From Notolepis coatsorum (lineage: Eukaryota > Chordata > Actinopteri > Aulopiformes > Paralepididae): a DNA stretch of 64,000 bases. The stretch spans positions 153,080,103 through 153,144,102 of the forward strand of contig OZ020585.1 in NCBI GenBank assembly GCA_963971535.1, given 5' to 3'. Shown here piece by piece: positions 45,110 through 57,070 of this stretch (position 1 is its first letter; every line of letters begins with the position of its first letter). The notes beneath the pieces are model-generated. The model made no database searches. It had not been told where the DNA came from and was given only the letters and a program-made list of their open reading frames with translations. A program made the translations under genes and the position numbers.

Positions 45110-46434
45110 TGTAACTGAGGGGTACAATTCCCTGACTGTATTGAGAGTATGGTATCATTAAACCACTACTTAGTTATGTACTTTAATTACTGGCCATACA
45201 GTACACGGTATATCTGGTGAACACCAACACAAGAATACGGCTTGACAAAGAAAGTTTTATTTAGAGGTATTTATTATTAGAGCAGCAACGATAGGTTACA
45301 GAATGAGAATTATGAATTGCGCTTGTAAGGCGAAGAACACTTAAGTAAGTCAAGAGCGTAAGTCCATAAGCATAATAAGATGGGTATAACTGACGCCACC
45401 TGTAGCATAAGAATTACATAAGGCACACTCGTAGTCAGCTGGAGATACTAAGGGGTTCCCTCCGGTTGTAAGCCAGCAGGGGAAAGGAATGTTCGGGAGC
45501 AAAAGTCTGGATCAACGAGGAATAACGAGGCTCCAGATAAAGGAGCCAGTGCAGTAATCCTTTGGTCCGTAGACAAAGCAACAGCTATACTCCAGTATGC
45601 AAGACAGCATGGATGAAAGCTAGCCAGCCTCTGTGGTCCTAGAGGCGGGCTCGATGGTGCTCCTCACAGGGTAGATCCCACACAGCAGTGGGGTAGACGA
45701 TTCTCTGCTCCAGCAGCCACAGTACCAAAGCAATATAATCCAGCCGGAAAAGGCTCTGCATTCGCCGGTGTAGGTTCTCCGGTGTACATATCCAACGGTT
45801 CTCGTCTAGGACTCCTCGGATGGCGGCACGAGTTTAGGCCGCCCAGCCTGGATAAGTGCACTAGCTAGAGTACGACGAACCGGTGGTAATGCTGGTCACT
45901 GTAGAACGGTAGCCGCACGATACACTATAAATAATAGACTATTACTTTACAATAGAATAAGTCGAACTCGACGATACAGCGTTAAACTCTGACACTTTAG
46001 CTATCTATTCGCACGCGGTTCTCAAGGCTCTATTTAGGGGCAAAGAGGCCCACTTCACGGCACGTTGTATCGTGGTGAAGGCTTCAACGTTTAGGTCTAA
46101 GTGCTTCTGTATCCACCTGCGACGTATTTATACGTAAGGTGAATAATCTAGTGCCAACCTCAGTTCTGTCTCGTATTACTGCGCAAACCTGGACATGTTG
46201 AGACATGTCTTAGCGGTGGCTTTGAACTTGCCATTGGGGGTATGGCCGTTGGCGCCTAGGGGTCGCTGTCCAATAGGAGAACGAATATTATGGTCTGGCC
46301 TGTACCTAGGTAAAGGGATATTCCGTGTATATGTACAAAGAATATACAAGGGATATCAGACGATATACAAATATTATACAATATATCTCAAGTAATAAAT
46401 ATATATATTCGGTTTAATCTGACCCTTTGTAACA
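45110..46434 (-). repeat. BEL 5' LTR
   Basis: Same ends as the other copies. CATAC follows at 46435-46439. Confidence 0.95.
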
Positions 46435-46660
46435 CATACATATCACCCATGAATGTATATATAAGATGAATGTATGTATGTTTGATAATGTATATGAAGG
46501 TATGTATATGTCTGAAGGTATATGATAATATGAAATTAATGATGGGGGGGGATGGGGGTTGCAGTTCTCAGTCCAATCTGATATCAGTCCAATGATGAAT
46601 GTTTGCATGGTGTGTATGCGTGTGTGTATGCACGCCAGAGCATGTGAGCGGCGCGGGAGC
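46435..46660. other. Flanking spacer plus first bases of a hAT element (duplication copy 1)
   Basis: 'catacatatcacccatgaat', ATG/TATG-rich sequence and 'cacgccagagcatgtgagcg' match 49343-49565 almost base for base. It ends where hAT sequence is joined to gag at about 46655-46664. Confidence 0.9.
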
Positions 46661-47968
46661 GGGGGTAAAGTCTGGGCTGTACTGGACCTCCTGGTCCTGT
46701 GGAGTACGATGCTGCTGGTGGGCTTGACCTTCCTCCTCTTCCTCTTCCTCTGCTAGGTCTTCTAGGTCTTGAAGTCGTCTATTCAGTCTCTCGGCGGCAT
46801 AGGCCGGTTCTTCCCGGTTGCTGGGTCTCGTATGGACCGGTCGGGGAGGGGGTTCGGAGACGTGGATAGGCTCTTTCTGTTGGCCGGGCTCCGGGTCACT
46901 TGGTCGGGTAGGGGAAGGTGCCGTAGACCCTTGTCGTGATGATGCCCTGGAGCTCCGTGCGGAGAGAGGGGGTGTCGCCCTGGCAATCAATTGCTCCATT
47001 ATCTGTGCCTGTAGCCGGTCGTGCTCTGCTTCGCGCTTGATGTGAGCGAGGTCGCGCTCTGCTCCGCGCTGGGCTTGGGCTGCGTCGCGCTGTGCATTGG
47101 CGGCGGCGCGCTGGGCATCGGCGCGGTCTCTTTCAATATTCTCTTCCGTCTGGAGGCGTCTGGTCTCCAGGCGTATGCGGTCGTCTTCACTCCTTTGCTG
47201 CGCCTGGAAGCGCTCTCGCTGGGTTGCAGAGTGTTCGCGTTCACTAAGGGCTTGCGCTTGGAGTTGCGCGTGAAGGCGCTCTCGTTGGTCTGCAGATTGT
47301 TCGCGCTCACTCAGTTGTTGAGCCTGCAGGCGTTCTCTTTCCATGGTAGAGTGTTCGCGCTCACTTAGTTGTTGCGCCCGGAGGCGCTCTTGTTCCATGG
47401 AAGAATGTTCGCGCTCGCTAAGCGTCTGTGCTTGGAGTCGATCGCGTTCAGTGGAGGCTGCCAGGGTGGCGATGAATGCCTGCGCCAGCATCTTGTCCGC
47501 TTCGCTGGGGGAAGACACTGATGGAGGTGATCGGCTTCTGACAGTGCTCGTTGGAGATCCGTTCTCCTGGCGCGCCCCGAGGAGGTCTATCTCCTGGGCG
47601 CGCTTCTCTTCTGGTAGTGGGTCGGGTTCCGTCCCTGGAGCGCTTTCTTTATCCTGGAGCTCTCCGGGGACCGTTCCGTTGACGTTGTCTGGGGGTATAG
47701 TCATGTCATGTCCCTCCTGGTCCCCCCCGTGAGCTTGGTCAGTTACGTTAGAACCCACTAGGGTCTCTACTGGCAAGGTCGCCTGGTCGGTAGGGTTTGA
47801 CATGCTTTTACTATCCGCTTTTTCCGCATTTAACGTCTGTATAAAGCTAGGTATTAGACTGGCAGCGTAGTCCTCTAGGTAAGGAGGTGGCTGACGTCTG
47901 CGCTGCGGGCGTTCTAGCTTAGGAGAGCCGTTTGTGGAGTGTTCACCGTTGGCCATGGTTAATATCAA
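46660..47968 (-). pseudogene. Duplicated 5' part of BEL gag, 3' truncated
   Basis: Starts at the same MILTMANGEHSTNG (47968) and runs to about YSPDFTPAPAP, where hAT terminus sequence takes over. Relative to the first copy it has a 15-nt insertion (VPGEL region) and lacks one Ala/Arg repeat segment, both in frame. The apparent 466-codon frame ends in hAT- and spacer-derived residues. There is no pol behind it. Confidence 0.92.
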
Positions 47969-48017
47969 TATTATATTTAGATATTACACTGATATTCATC
48001 CGGCTCGAAGGACCAAT

Positions 48018-49342
48018 TGTAACTGAGGGGTACAATTCCCTGACTGTATTGAGAGTATGGTATCATTAAACCACTACTTAGTTATGTACTTTAATTACTG
48101 GCCATACAGTACACGGTATATCTGGTGAACACCAACACAAGAATACGGCTTGACAAAGAAAGTTCTATTTAGAGGTATTTATTATTAGAGCAGCAACGAT
48201 AGGTTACAGAATGAGAATTATGAATTGCGCTTGTAAGGCGAAGAACACTTAAGTAAGTCAAGAGCGTAAGTCCATAAGCATAATAAGATGGGTATAACTG
48301 ACGCCACCTGTAGCATAAGAATTACATAAGGCACACTCGTAGTCAGCTGGAGATACTAAGGGGTTCCCTCCGGTTGTAAGCCAGCAGGGGAGAGGAATGT
48401 TCGGGAGCAAAAGTCTGGATCAACGAGGAATAACGAGGCTCCAGATACAGGAGCCAGTGCAGTAATCCTTTGGTCCGTAGACAAAGCAACAGCTATACTC
48501 CAGTATGCAAGACAGCATGGATGAAAGCTAGCCAGCCTCTGTGGTCCTAGAGGCGGGCTCGATGGTGCTCCTCACAGGGTAGATCCCACACAGCAGTGGG
48601 GTAGACGATTCTCTGCTCCAGCAGCCACAGTACCAAAGCAATATAATCCAGCCGGAAAAGGCTCTGCATTCGCCGGTGTAGGTTCTCCGGTGTACATATC
48701 CAACGGTTCTCGTCTAGGACTCCTCGGATGGCGGCACGAGTTTAGGCCGCCCAGCCTGGATAAGTGCACTAGCTAGAGTACGACGAACCGGTGGTAATGC
48801 TGGTCACTGTAGAACGGTAGCCGCACGATACACTATAAATAATAGACTATTACTTTACAATAGAATAAGTCGAACTCGACGATACAGCGTTAAACTCTGA
48901 CACTTTAGCTATCTATTCGCACGCGGTTCTCAAGGCTCTATTTAGGGGCAAAGAGGCCCACTTCATGGCACGTTGTATCGTGGTGAAGGCTTCAACGTTT
49001 AGGTCTAAGTGCTTCTGTATCCACCTGCGACGTATTTATACGTAAGGTGAATAATCTAGTGCCAACCTCAGTTCTGTCTCGTATTACTGCGCAAACCTGG
49101 ACATGTTGAGACATGTCTTAGCGGTGGCTTTGAACTTGCCATTGGGGGTATGGCCGTTGGCGCCTAGGGGTCGCTGTCCAATAGGAGAACGAATATTATG
49201 GTCTGGCCTGTACCTAGGTAAAGGGATATTCCGTGTATATGTACAAAGAATATACAAGGGATATCAGACGATATACAAATATTATACAATATATCTCAAG
49301 TAATAAATATATATATTCGGTTTAATCTGACCCTTTGTAACA
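48018..49342 (-). repeat. BEL LTR, third copy (part of the tandem duplication)
   Basis: Full-length LTR with the same primer site beside it and the same right flank CATACATATCACC as the 5' LTR. That flank shows it was copied together with host sequence and is not an independent insertion. Confidence 0.95.
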
Positions 49343-49542
49343 CATACATATCACCCATGAATGTATATATAAGATGAATGTATGTATGTTTGATAATGTA
49401 TATGAAGGTATGTATATGTCTGAAGGTATATGATAATATGAAATGAATGATGGGGGGGATGGGGGTTGCAGTTCTCAGTCCAATCTGATATCAGTCCAAT
49501 GATGAATGTTTGCATGGTGTGTATGCGTGTGTGTATGCACGC

Positions 49543-50224
49543 CAGAGCATGTGAGCGGCGCGGGGAGTGGAGCGGGTGGTTTTGACGTGAGCGACTGAGT
49601 GGGTTTTAAAATGGGTCTGCGTGACTTCCAGAGCGAGATATCTCCTCCGCTCCAAGCCGCTCCGGGCCGCTCAGTGCACACGATCACACAGAAACTGATG
49701 TAATATACATGTAGTACAATGCCAAAGCAACAGGTGGCGATGTACAAACATGAAGGCCATTTTCAACAATGAGAAGGGTGAACCGTCACTCACATCCTGC
49801 TAAGTCCAAAGTAGAATCCGCAATCTTTAAATCAAAAAGCGAGAGACTGTTGTTGTTGTTAGCTTACATGCTAACATGAATAGGATCGACCATAGCATTG
49901 TGGCTAGGCTAGCTACCATCGCTTAGTTGAATGGATAAACGTTATTTAACATTGCAGAATGGGTACAATACAATACGGCTCAATACAAACAATTGTTAAG
50001 GGGCCCAGGGGGTGCAGACTGTTGTAGTTTGGTCAAATCAAGCAAATTTACATCATGCTAAAAAAAATATTCTGCTGAGCGAGCTGTGGAGCGGGGAGCG
50101 CTTGATTCGTAAATGAAGGTGAGCGACTTGGGGGGGCGGGCCAACATGAGCGAATGAGAGCGGAACCAGACGTCTAGAGCGAAGAACGGATTTCTCGGGC
50201 GCGCCGCTCCGCTCACATACTCTG
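49543..50224. mobile_element. hAT non-autonomous element with target duplication ATGCACGC
   Basis: Ends CAGAGCATGTGAGCGGCG and, on the right, CCGCTCCGCTCACATACTCTG-type sequence. ATGCACGC occurs at 49535-49542 and 50225-50232. The interior includes an inverted 3' fragment of the LINE family seen at 51.3 kb (about 49945-50005). It interrupts older LINE sequence that resumes at 50233. Confidence 0.9.
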
Positions 50225-50232
50225 ATGCACGC

Positions 50233-51390
50233 TGCTTGGGGATCATCCCTATGTTGCCCTAATATTGTCACAAGGAAAGATGAAATTACCTACCTGGGTT
50301 CCATCCTAGAGGCTAATCTTTCCTGTGACAAAATGGCATCCAATGTAATAAAAAAAGTCAACCAACGAACTCGATTCTTGTACCGGATCTCCTCTCTGGT
50401 AAACAAGAATACCCTGAAGACTCTGGCAGGAGCACTCATTCAAGGGTACTACGACTATGCTTGCACCTCATGGTACCAAAGCACCTCAAAGGCACTAAAA
50501 ACCAAATTACAAACATCTCAAAACAAACTAGTCAGACTACTGCTTGACCTGACTCCTAGAACCCACCTCACCCCTGCCCACTTTGCCAACCTAGGATGGC
50601 TTAGAGTAGACGACAGAGTACAGCAACTTGCAATGGGCCTGGTCTACAAGATACACTACACGACCAAGGTACCCATGTACATGTCAAAATACTTCCCAAA
50701 GGGCAGTGAATACCACAATCACAACACCAGAGGGAGCTCCACAAATCATGTGAAACCCAGATTCGGCTCAAACAAGGGACTAAACACGTTTTGCAATTAT
50801 GCCACATCAATGTGGAACGCCCTACCCAAAGCTGTAAAGGAATGTGAATCACTACCCACTTTCAAAAACACTCTCAAAGAACACCTACGGGAGACTGCAA
50901 TTCGAAACTGGCCCCTACAAATGTCCTAACCCAGTTGTACAGTAAAGACCAAGTATGGCTTTGTCAGTATTCCAATGTACAGTGTCCCCCTCCCCCTACC
51001 CAACCCCCCCCCCCCCCCACCTCCAATGTACAGCCCCACCCAACCCCACCCCACCTACCCAACCTCCTCCAATGTACAGTTTCTATGTCAAATGTATATA
51101 CACTCTTTTTCTGGATTTTTTTGTATCACAAACAGTACTGTATTTGCAAATCTGGTATGTCATAAATGTATAGATGTAGCAGTACTGTCTATCTGTATGT
51201 CGTGTGTGTCATATGATGAATTGAAAATGGGGGACCCTGATGTAAACAAGACAAAAGTATTTCTCTGGTCTGCATCCCCTTAACAATTGTATGTATTGAG
51301 CTGTACTGTACTGTACTGTACCCATTCTGCAATCTGTTAATAAACTTTTCAATCAATCAATCAATCAATCAATCCAATCAATCAATCAAT
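50233..51390 (+). mobile_element. LINE 3' part (CR1/L2/Rex1-like group) with (TCAA)n tail
   Basis: The reading frame to 50929 encodes EITYLGSILEANLSCDKM, LYRISSLVNKNTLKTLAG, YYDYACTSWYQS and MWNALPKAVKECESLPTFK. These are the C-terminal blocks after the RT catalytic core in this LINE group. The apparent start MHAAWG is created by the hAT target duplication. The 3' UTR has C-rich stretches, then 'ggtctgcatccccttaacaa', AATAAA and (TCAA)n at 51345-51390. Its 3' end matches the fragment in LINE copy A. Confidence 0.8.
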
Positions 51391-51645
51391 GTTCCCCGGG
51401 TCCTATGTTCCCCGCTTGATTGATTAATAGATTGAAAATTGTATTAATTTTTATTATTTTATTAATTATTAATGTCCGCCTTGTTTCGAACTGGGTAAGC
51501 TTAGGCCCTCTTTTGAACTGGTTACGGTTAGAGTTTGGAATCAGGGCTGGTGGTCTAAAATGTTCAATCAATCAATCAATCAAAGCGGGGGAACATTGAA
51601 CCCGGGGAACATAGGACCCGGGGAACATAGACATGCTCCCGCTGC
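51391..51645. repeat. Inverted-repeat element with GTTCCCCGGGTCCTATGTTC ends
   Basis: The left part 'gttccccgggtcctatgttc' is mirrored on the right by 'gaacataggacccggggaac', with one extra GGGGAAC block. (TCAA)n runs lie at both inner sides. No target duplication or family was recognised. Confidence 0.6.
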
Positions 51646-53381
51646 TTGGAGGAAAATGGAGCCCTAAGATTACTCACAATCCCCTATGTGGGACTCCAAC
51701 CACTGTGGGTACACTGTGGGAACCATAACATTTAAAAAGTAGATGTGGTCATTTGTAAATGCCACGAAGAGGGGTTTCGACATTACTTTTAAATCAACTG
51801 GTACCAGTAACTGTCTTGTTGTTTCCCTCTGACAGTAGTACATGTGAATTTCTTGGTCAATCTCAGGTGGTGGATAGACATTGACTGCAGCAAACACAGG
51901 CTCTGTTTGTGTGGGTATGGGCCATGAAGTATTGGATCTCTCCAAATGTGGCTCCTCCAACCTGCACATAACATGACTTCTTGTTATGTTTGTTTTTGTG
52001 TCCTACGGCTGAGAACAGCACAGGTGTATTGTGCCCCTCCTGCTTGGCCTTGACTGTCTTGTGGCTCACTTGCACTTCTCCTTCAGCAATGTCTTCTGAA
52101 TAGAAGTTCCTCAGGGCTGCGGTCTCATAGGTGGTTAGTGGACGTGCGTTCCACGTGGTGACACCTGGCTCTTGGTTGTTCTCAGGAATCAGGCCAGAGC
52201 TGTACATGAACAAGGTGAACTCCAACACCTAAAAAGGAAAACAATTGCAAAAATGTTTTTGATTAAAAGGTATTTCAGTCAAAGGGGTTGTGCTCCGCTA
52301 CTTTCTTAAAGCAACGTTGTCTTTGCTCCTAAAAAAAAGAGGTTACAATAGTAATTACACACTAGTACTAAGTACTCCAGAGTTCCAGGCTATGTAAGCT
52401 GCAGTGAGTTCCAGTGACACGGCAGTGAGTTCTAGGCTCTGTAGGCCTGCTCTAGGCTGCTGTAGCTGCATAGGTTCCAGCCTTTCCCATACAGTAACAG
52501 TTAATGCATTTCCTAGCAACCGTGGAAACATTCTGAGAGACACTCACAAGATACTATCTTATTAGGATGATTTTGCTAAATAAAATTAATATCGTGTCAT
52601 TAATTCATTGTTTCTATATGTTGTAACCATTTTTATAAAAGCAATACGGAACTTGAGATTGTGCTGTATGGGGAATACAGTCAGTTAAATGGGTTGCGGC
52701 ACTTCGTTGCACGTCTTGCCTGACTGCATAGGGCGGGAGTTTAGTAAAAAGTAGAAACAAAATGAACACAGTGAAGCATAAGGTATGCAAATCAGTACCA
52801 CACCATCTTATGTAGCTCCACAACCGTTGTCGACCATTTAAATGTACCTGGTAGGTCCGCATGATTGTGGCTGCCACATTGCATCTATTGAGGCCGCGCC
52901 TTATCACCCAGCTATTTGCTCTTTCGAACGGGAATAACCATGTTGCCACGAGGGGTCCACTCTCTCGGATGGACTGAGGGAGGTGAAGAAGACAGTGGGT
53001 AGTGATGTTGTGTAAAGAAAAAGAACATCTTGCTATCAACTACTGTATCTTCCGTACATGACCAATTGAACCCCGGCAAGTTGTATAGACTTGTAAAAAT
53101 GTACGATTGACAAAAAAAAAGTCAAACTCTGGGCAGTTGTAAAAATTAACACTTAACAAATTAAGCAATAATGTATCAATGGTGGGTCAAAGATTCTGCT
53201 ATTACACTTGATATTATTTGTATTGGCTCCTGCAGAGACTCATGTCTGTATCAAAGTCATTATATTTAATAACTTTTCTGCTAACGGTATCACCAAAAGT
53301 AATACTTTTCAGGTTATCATTTTTTTTTAATTTATTACTATTCCCATCTTATTAACTTTCACTGTTATTCCTGTTTTCTTA

Positions 53382-53992
53382 GGCCCCGTTTAGACGGAAA
53401 CGCTAGCAGGTGAATCCGCAAAAATATTTTTTCGGATGTGCCTTTCGTTTATACGGAAACAGCGTTTTTACGGGGTGAAACCGCAGGGTGGAATTCCTAG
53501 AAACGATAAACCTTTGCGCTCTCATCTAAACTGTCAAACCGCATAAAACGATGACGAAAGGGTTGTCAAAGCTCTCGTCGCGTGTACTGCTTACATCACA
53601 GGCATGCGTCAGTAGCCTAGAAGCGTAAACAAAGCATGTCTGATTCTATCCATGGCAATCACCTGAAGGCTACATTGGCAGTACTTTTAAATACACAAGA
53701 ATCTGTCCCGCGGCGTGACTGGACCCACTGTCTGTGAGTGACTCTGCTTTGGTCCAATCACATTCCCCACCCACAGTCTGCGAATCAGAGGCAGAGTAGG
53801 GCGGGTCTTCACAGCACGTCATGTGACATATGCGCCAATCGTGTGACAGCGGGGCTCAGTCGTCTGGAGTCGTTACAGCCTCGTCTGCACGGAGAATTCC
53901 ATCCCAAAACGATAGTCTAAACGCAAAATTAAAAGTGAAACCGTAAGACGACTTGCGGTTTCTGTTCAGACTCTCTCCGTCTAAACGTAGCC
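53382..53992. mobile_element. Harbinger-like MITE with TTA target duplication
   Basis: The left end GGCCCCGTTTAGACGGAAAC and right end, reverse-complemented, GGCTACGTTTAGACGGAGAG are inverted. TTA flanks it at 53379-53381 and 53993-53995. The 3-bp TTA duplication and GG-start fit PIF/Harbinger. It lies in an intron of the Tnp2-like gene. Confidence 0.8.
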
Positions 53993-54185
53993 TTAGATAA
54001 ATACTAACTGGTTATTCAGTAACTAAGGTGCATATAATGCAAATATTATATGGCTTGATTTAACTTCATTCAATACACAATGTAGATGGCCTTGTTCCCA
54101 TTTTTACAGAAAGGGCCATTTTCACATATAATATGTATTGAAATTATTCAGAACAATAGTACAACATCTATACATGGATTTTAAT

Positions 54186-54290
54186 TCGATAAGGTTTTTA
54201 GAATAGAATAGAATGCATTTATTTGTCATTGTTACACAAATACAATGAAATTTGGTCTCTGCATTTGGTGCTAACCACTGAGCCACCGTT
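54186..54290. mobile_element. Dispersed repeat tail in an intron
   Basis: (TAGAA)n-like start, then 'gcatttatttgtcattgtta', 'acaatgaaatttggtctctg' and 'gtgctaaccactgagccacc', motifs common in fish repeat 3' ends. It abuts the donor site at 54294. Confidence 0.5.
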
Positions 54291-56297
54291 TTACCTGGAA
54301 TGTTAGAGGCCAATCCCTTTCCCTCAGGGCGCATGCGACGGGCACAAACTCTTCAACGTGGCGCAGCTCTTCCAGAGTGAATGCATCCTGGTAACAGAGC
54401 TGGATTGCTCTCAACCACATCATGAGGCTCCGGCGTGGACGGTCATGCAGCATCCCCTTCAGGCACCACTGAAAAATGCCCTCAATCTGAAACGGAAGAA
54501 TTCTTTTTAGCAATCAAAAAAAAATGTGGGCATGCATTTCTCTCATATGTGATTTAGTTTACATTACCTCATGTGTGGCAGATGTATTTGGAAGCTTGTG
54601 CCCAGAGTAGACTGGTCCAGGAATGTAGCTGGACCCTAAGGGTGCAACAATTTCAGTGGCTCTTTGGTCAGCCTGCTGGATCTCTGATGCAGTGAGCCAG
54701 CATCGCTGTAGTGGAGCAACCCGGTGGACTTCGTCAGCTGCCTGGTACCCTGTTTTTTTTGTGTCACAGAGCAGGTCCATAAGGTGACTCAATGACTGTT
54801 TAATGACGTGCATCCCATCGGGGTGCGAGTGCTTGACCTCATTATGATAGGGCAATGCCTGGAGAGCATATGGACCCAGTACTCCAGCTTCTTTAGCAAG
54901 TTGTGCCTTTGCTTGTCTTGAGGGAGCTTGATGGTACTTTGCTCTCTTTGCACTCCTATTCTTATGACATGTTGTTCCAGGATGACCCCCCGTCTCTGGC
55001 TGAAGTGGAATTGTTCCCCCTGGTGGATTGCAGTCCCTGGTTGGGAACCTTTCCTCTTCAAGACGCAAAGGATGCGCAGCCTCCAAAAACCTCCTGTTTC
55101 CAACAAAAACTGTTTTCGCAAGGCAGATACACCGGAACCCTTTCAGCTTACACCATGGACAGGCACTTAGTCCCATTGGTCCAACACAGTGAAATACTTT
55201 GCATCTGCCCATGAAATCAGTCATGGTTCGGACTTCGGACCACTGCAACACAGAGATGAAAATACTCTTGTTTGAAAGAGTCATACGTTGGTGTGCAGGT
55301 CAAAGAAAAAAGCTCCCCCACTAGCACCTCGAGATAGGGGTCACGCTGTGGAGGTTCCTTTTTCCCTTCTCCCTCTATCACTCCACACAACATCAGATTT
55401 CCCATGTCATTCCGCATCACTGGAGGAAGGTTAAATATCTTGATATAGATGGGCCAGATACTTGACTCTTTGCCAATGGTTCTGCATGGGTTTACTCCAT
55501 CTGTTGCAAGTCCAAGGGCAATTCCTCTTGGGTCACCATGAAAGAGCTCACCAGGAGCAAACCACGTCCTCCACTCTTCAGTATTCTGAATGTCTTTCAG
55601 GACATTCCATTCTGCCAAGGTGTGTGCTTGAAGGACTTCTGCCATTTCGGGACACGAATACAACCTTGCAAAATGAGGGCCAATCGGGAGATACTGAAAG
55701 GACTTGAATGGGAGACTCTTTTCTTTTAGTTGATTATGGCCACAAACTGGACACACAGAGAGGCTTTTGTCGTTGTTCCTGAAATAGATGTAGTCACCAT
55801 TTGGGCAAACATGATACACAGATAGTGGTATGAGGAGAGGTTTGATGGTCTTAATCTCTCTATATGTTGCGGGCATCTTGTTTCCAGGCGGGAGAAGCAA
55901 TGACTGCTCAGTGGCCAAAATGTCATTTAGTGCAGCTTTTGGCATCCCCGGATGCTGCACAAACATCTTGAGGTGTTGGCATATTGCTTGCAAGACGGTG
56001 GTACTGGAACCGTCATAGATATGCATGTTGAAGGTCCAATGAGAGCTTATGAGCTTTGCCATTCCCTCTTGCTCTTCCTCTTCCCACTCCTCAACACCGG
56101 ACTGTGAACAATTATCTGTTGATTTTACAATAATGCATTTAGAAAAAAGAAAGTTGTGTATAAAGAATAAACATAACACATAAATTGTTACAGTGCTGAA
56201 TAATTTGTAAGCACTGTAATTTACAGTCTGATGAACTGTCATCTATTTGTAAACCCTCTTCTGAGTTCTAGATCGGTAAGGCAGACACACAATCAAA

Positions 56298-57070
56298 ACT
56301 ACTGTGCATAATCAACAATAGCCCTGTCACAAAAAAGCAAGGATAATCTCATAATAATGAGAACAATGTATATATACCTCTGAATCAGCGTCACTGTGTA
56401 CGTTCTGAGAACCGAAAGGGTCTTCTTCCTCCACTATGATGGACGAGGGCTAAAAAGACACATGCATTTAAGAAATATTACACAAGAGGGCGTTCTTTGT
56501 TGTTATTATTGCTACGATAGTGATTGCCATGACAGTCAGAAATGAGGCGCTTACGCTAACAACCACACATAAAAGACACTACTTCAGGTGGCACATTAGG
56601 CTACTGTGCATAATCAACAATAGTCCTGTCACAAAAAAGCAAGGATAATCTCATAATAATGAGACCAATTTATATATAGGCCTACCTCTGAATCAGCATC
56701 ACTGTGTACGTTCTGAGAACCGAAAGGGTCTTCTTCCTCCACTATGATGGACGAGGGCTAAAAAGACACATGCATTTAAGAAATATTACACGAGAGGCCG
56801 TTCTTTGTTGTTATTATAGCTATAGTGATTGCCATGACAGTCAGAAATGAGGCGCTTACGCTAACAACCACACATAAAAGACACTACTTCAGGTGGCACA
56901 TTAGGCTACTGTGCATAATCAACAATAGCCCTGTCACAAAAAAGCAAGGATAATCTCATAATAATGAGACCAATTTATATATACCTCTGAATCAGCGTCA
57001 CTGTGTACGTTCTGAGAACCGAAAGGGTCTTCTTCCTCCACTATGATGGATGAGGGCTAAAAAGACACAT
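56298..57070 (-). repeat. Tandem triplication of a 302-305 bp unit containing one 72-bp exon
   Basis: The marker 'actgtgcataatcaacaata' occurs at about 56301, 56603 and 56908. Each unit carries the exon SSIIVEEEDPFGSQNVHSD with intact acceptor and donor. Because 72 nt is a multiple of 3 and the phases match, all three can be included in frame. Confidence 0.95.

Larger units (their letters stand above)
37930..46434 (-). mobile_element. BEL/Pao LTR retrotransposon, 8.5 kb, with defective pol
   Basis: 1325-bp LTRs at 37930-39254 (3') and 45110-46434 (5'), differing by roughly nine substitutions by eye. The 5-bp duplication CATAC lies at 37925-37929 and 46435-46439. Coding is on the - strand: gag (45060-43060), then pol (43006-39356). 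A tRNA primer site follows the 5' LTR. A deletion in the RNase H region and a frame break between gag and pol make autonomous movement unlikely. Confidence 0.95.
51670..57056 (-). pseudogene. Second Tnp2-like (CACTA/EnSpm-type) transposase gene, spliced, one frameshift
   Basis: Predicted exons (- strand): 57056-56985, 56757-56686, 56449-56378 (three near-identical 72-bp exons), 56101-55328, 55242-54568, 54486-54295, 53039-52848 and 52228-51670. Junctions are phase 0 and GT-AG. The 55328/55242 junction is the least certain. The large exon carries classic Tnp2 blocks: YHVCPNGDYIYF, CPVCGHNQ, LGLATDGVNPC and IYIKIFNLPPVMRND. Next come CPWCKLKG and HSHPDGMHVIKQSLSHL. The later exons resemble DUF4218: LLHLPQSIRESGPL, ATWLFPFERANSW. 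In the last exon the frame changes near 51910-51925, between QYFMAH and TEPVFAAVNVY. Exons upstream of the triplicated one were not found. It is a different lineage from the gene at 11.3-13.7 kb. Confidence 0.75.

Noticed and set aside
46435..49342. A second independent BEL insertion represented by the LTR at 48018
   Set aside because: It has the same right flank as the 5' LTR and truncated gag joined to hAT sequence, so tandem duplication explains it better.
54903..55214. + strand ORFs opposite the Tnp2-like gene
   Set aside because: Antisense shadows of the coding exon at 55242-54568.
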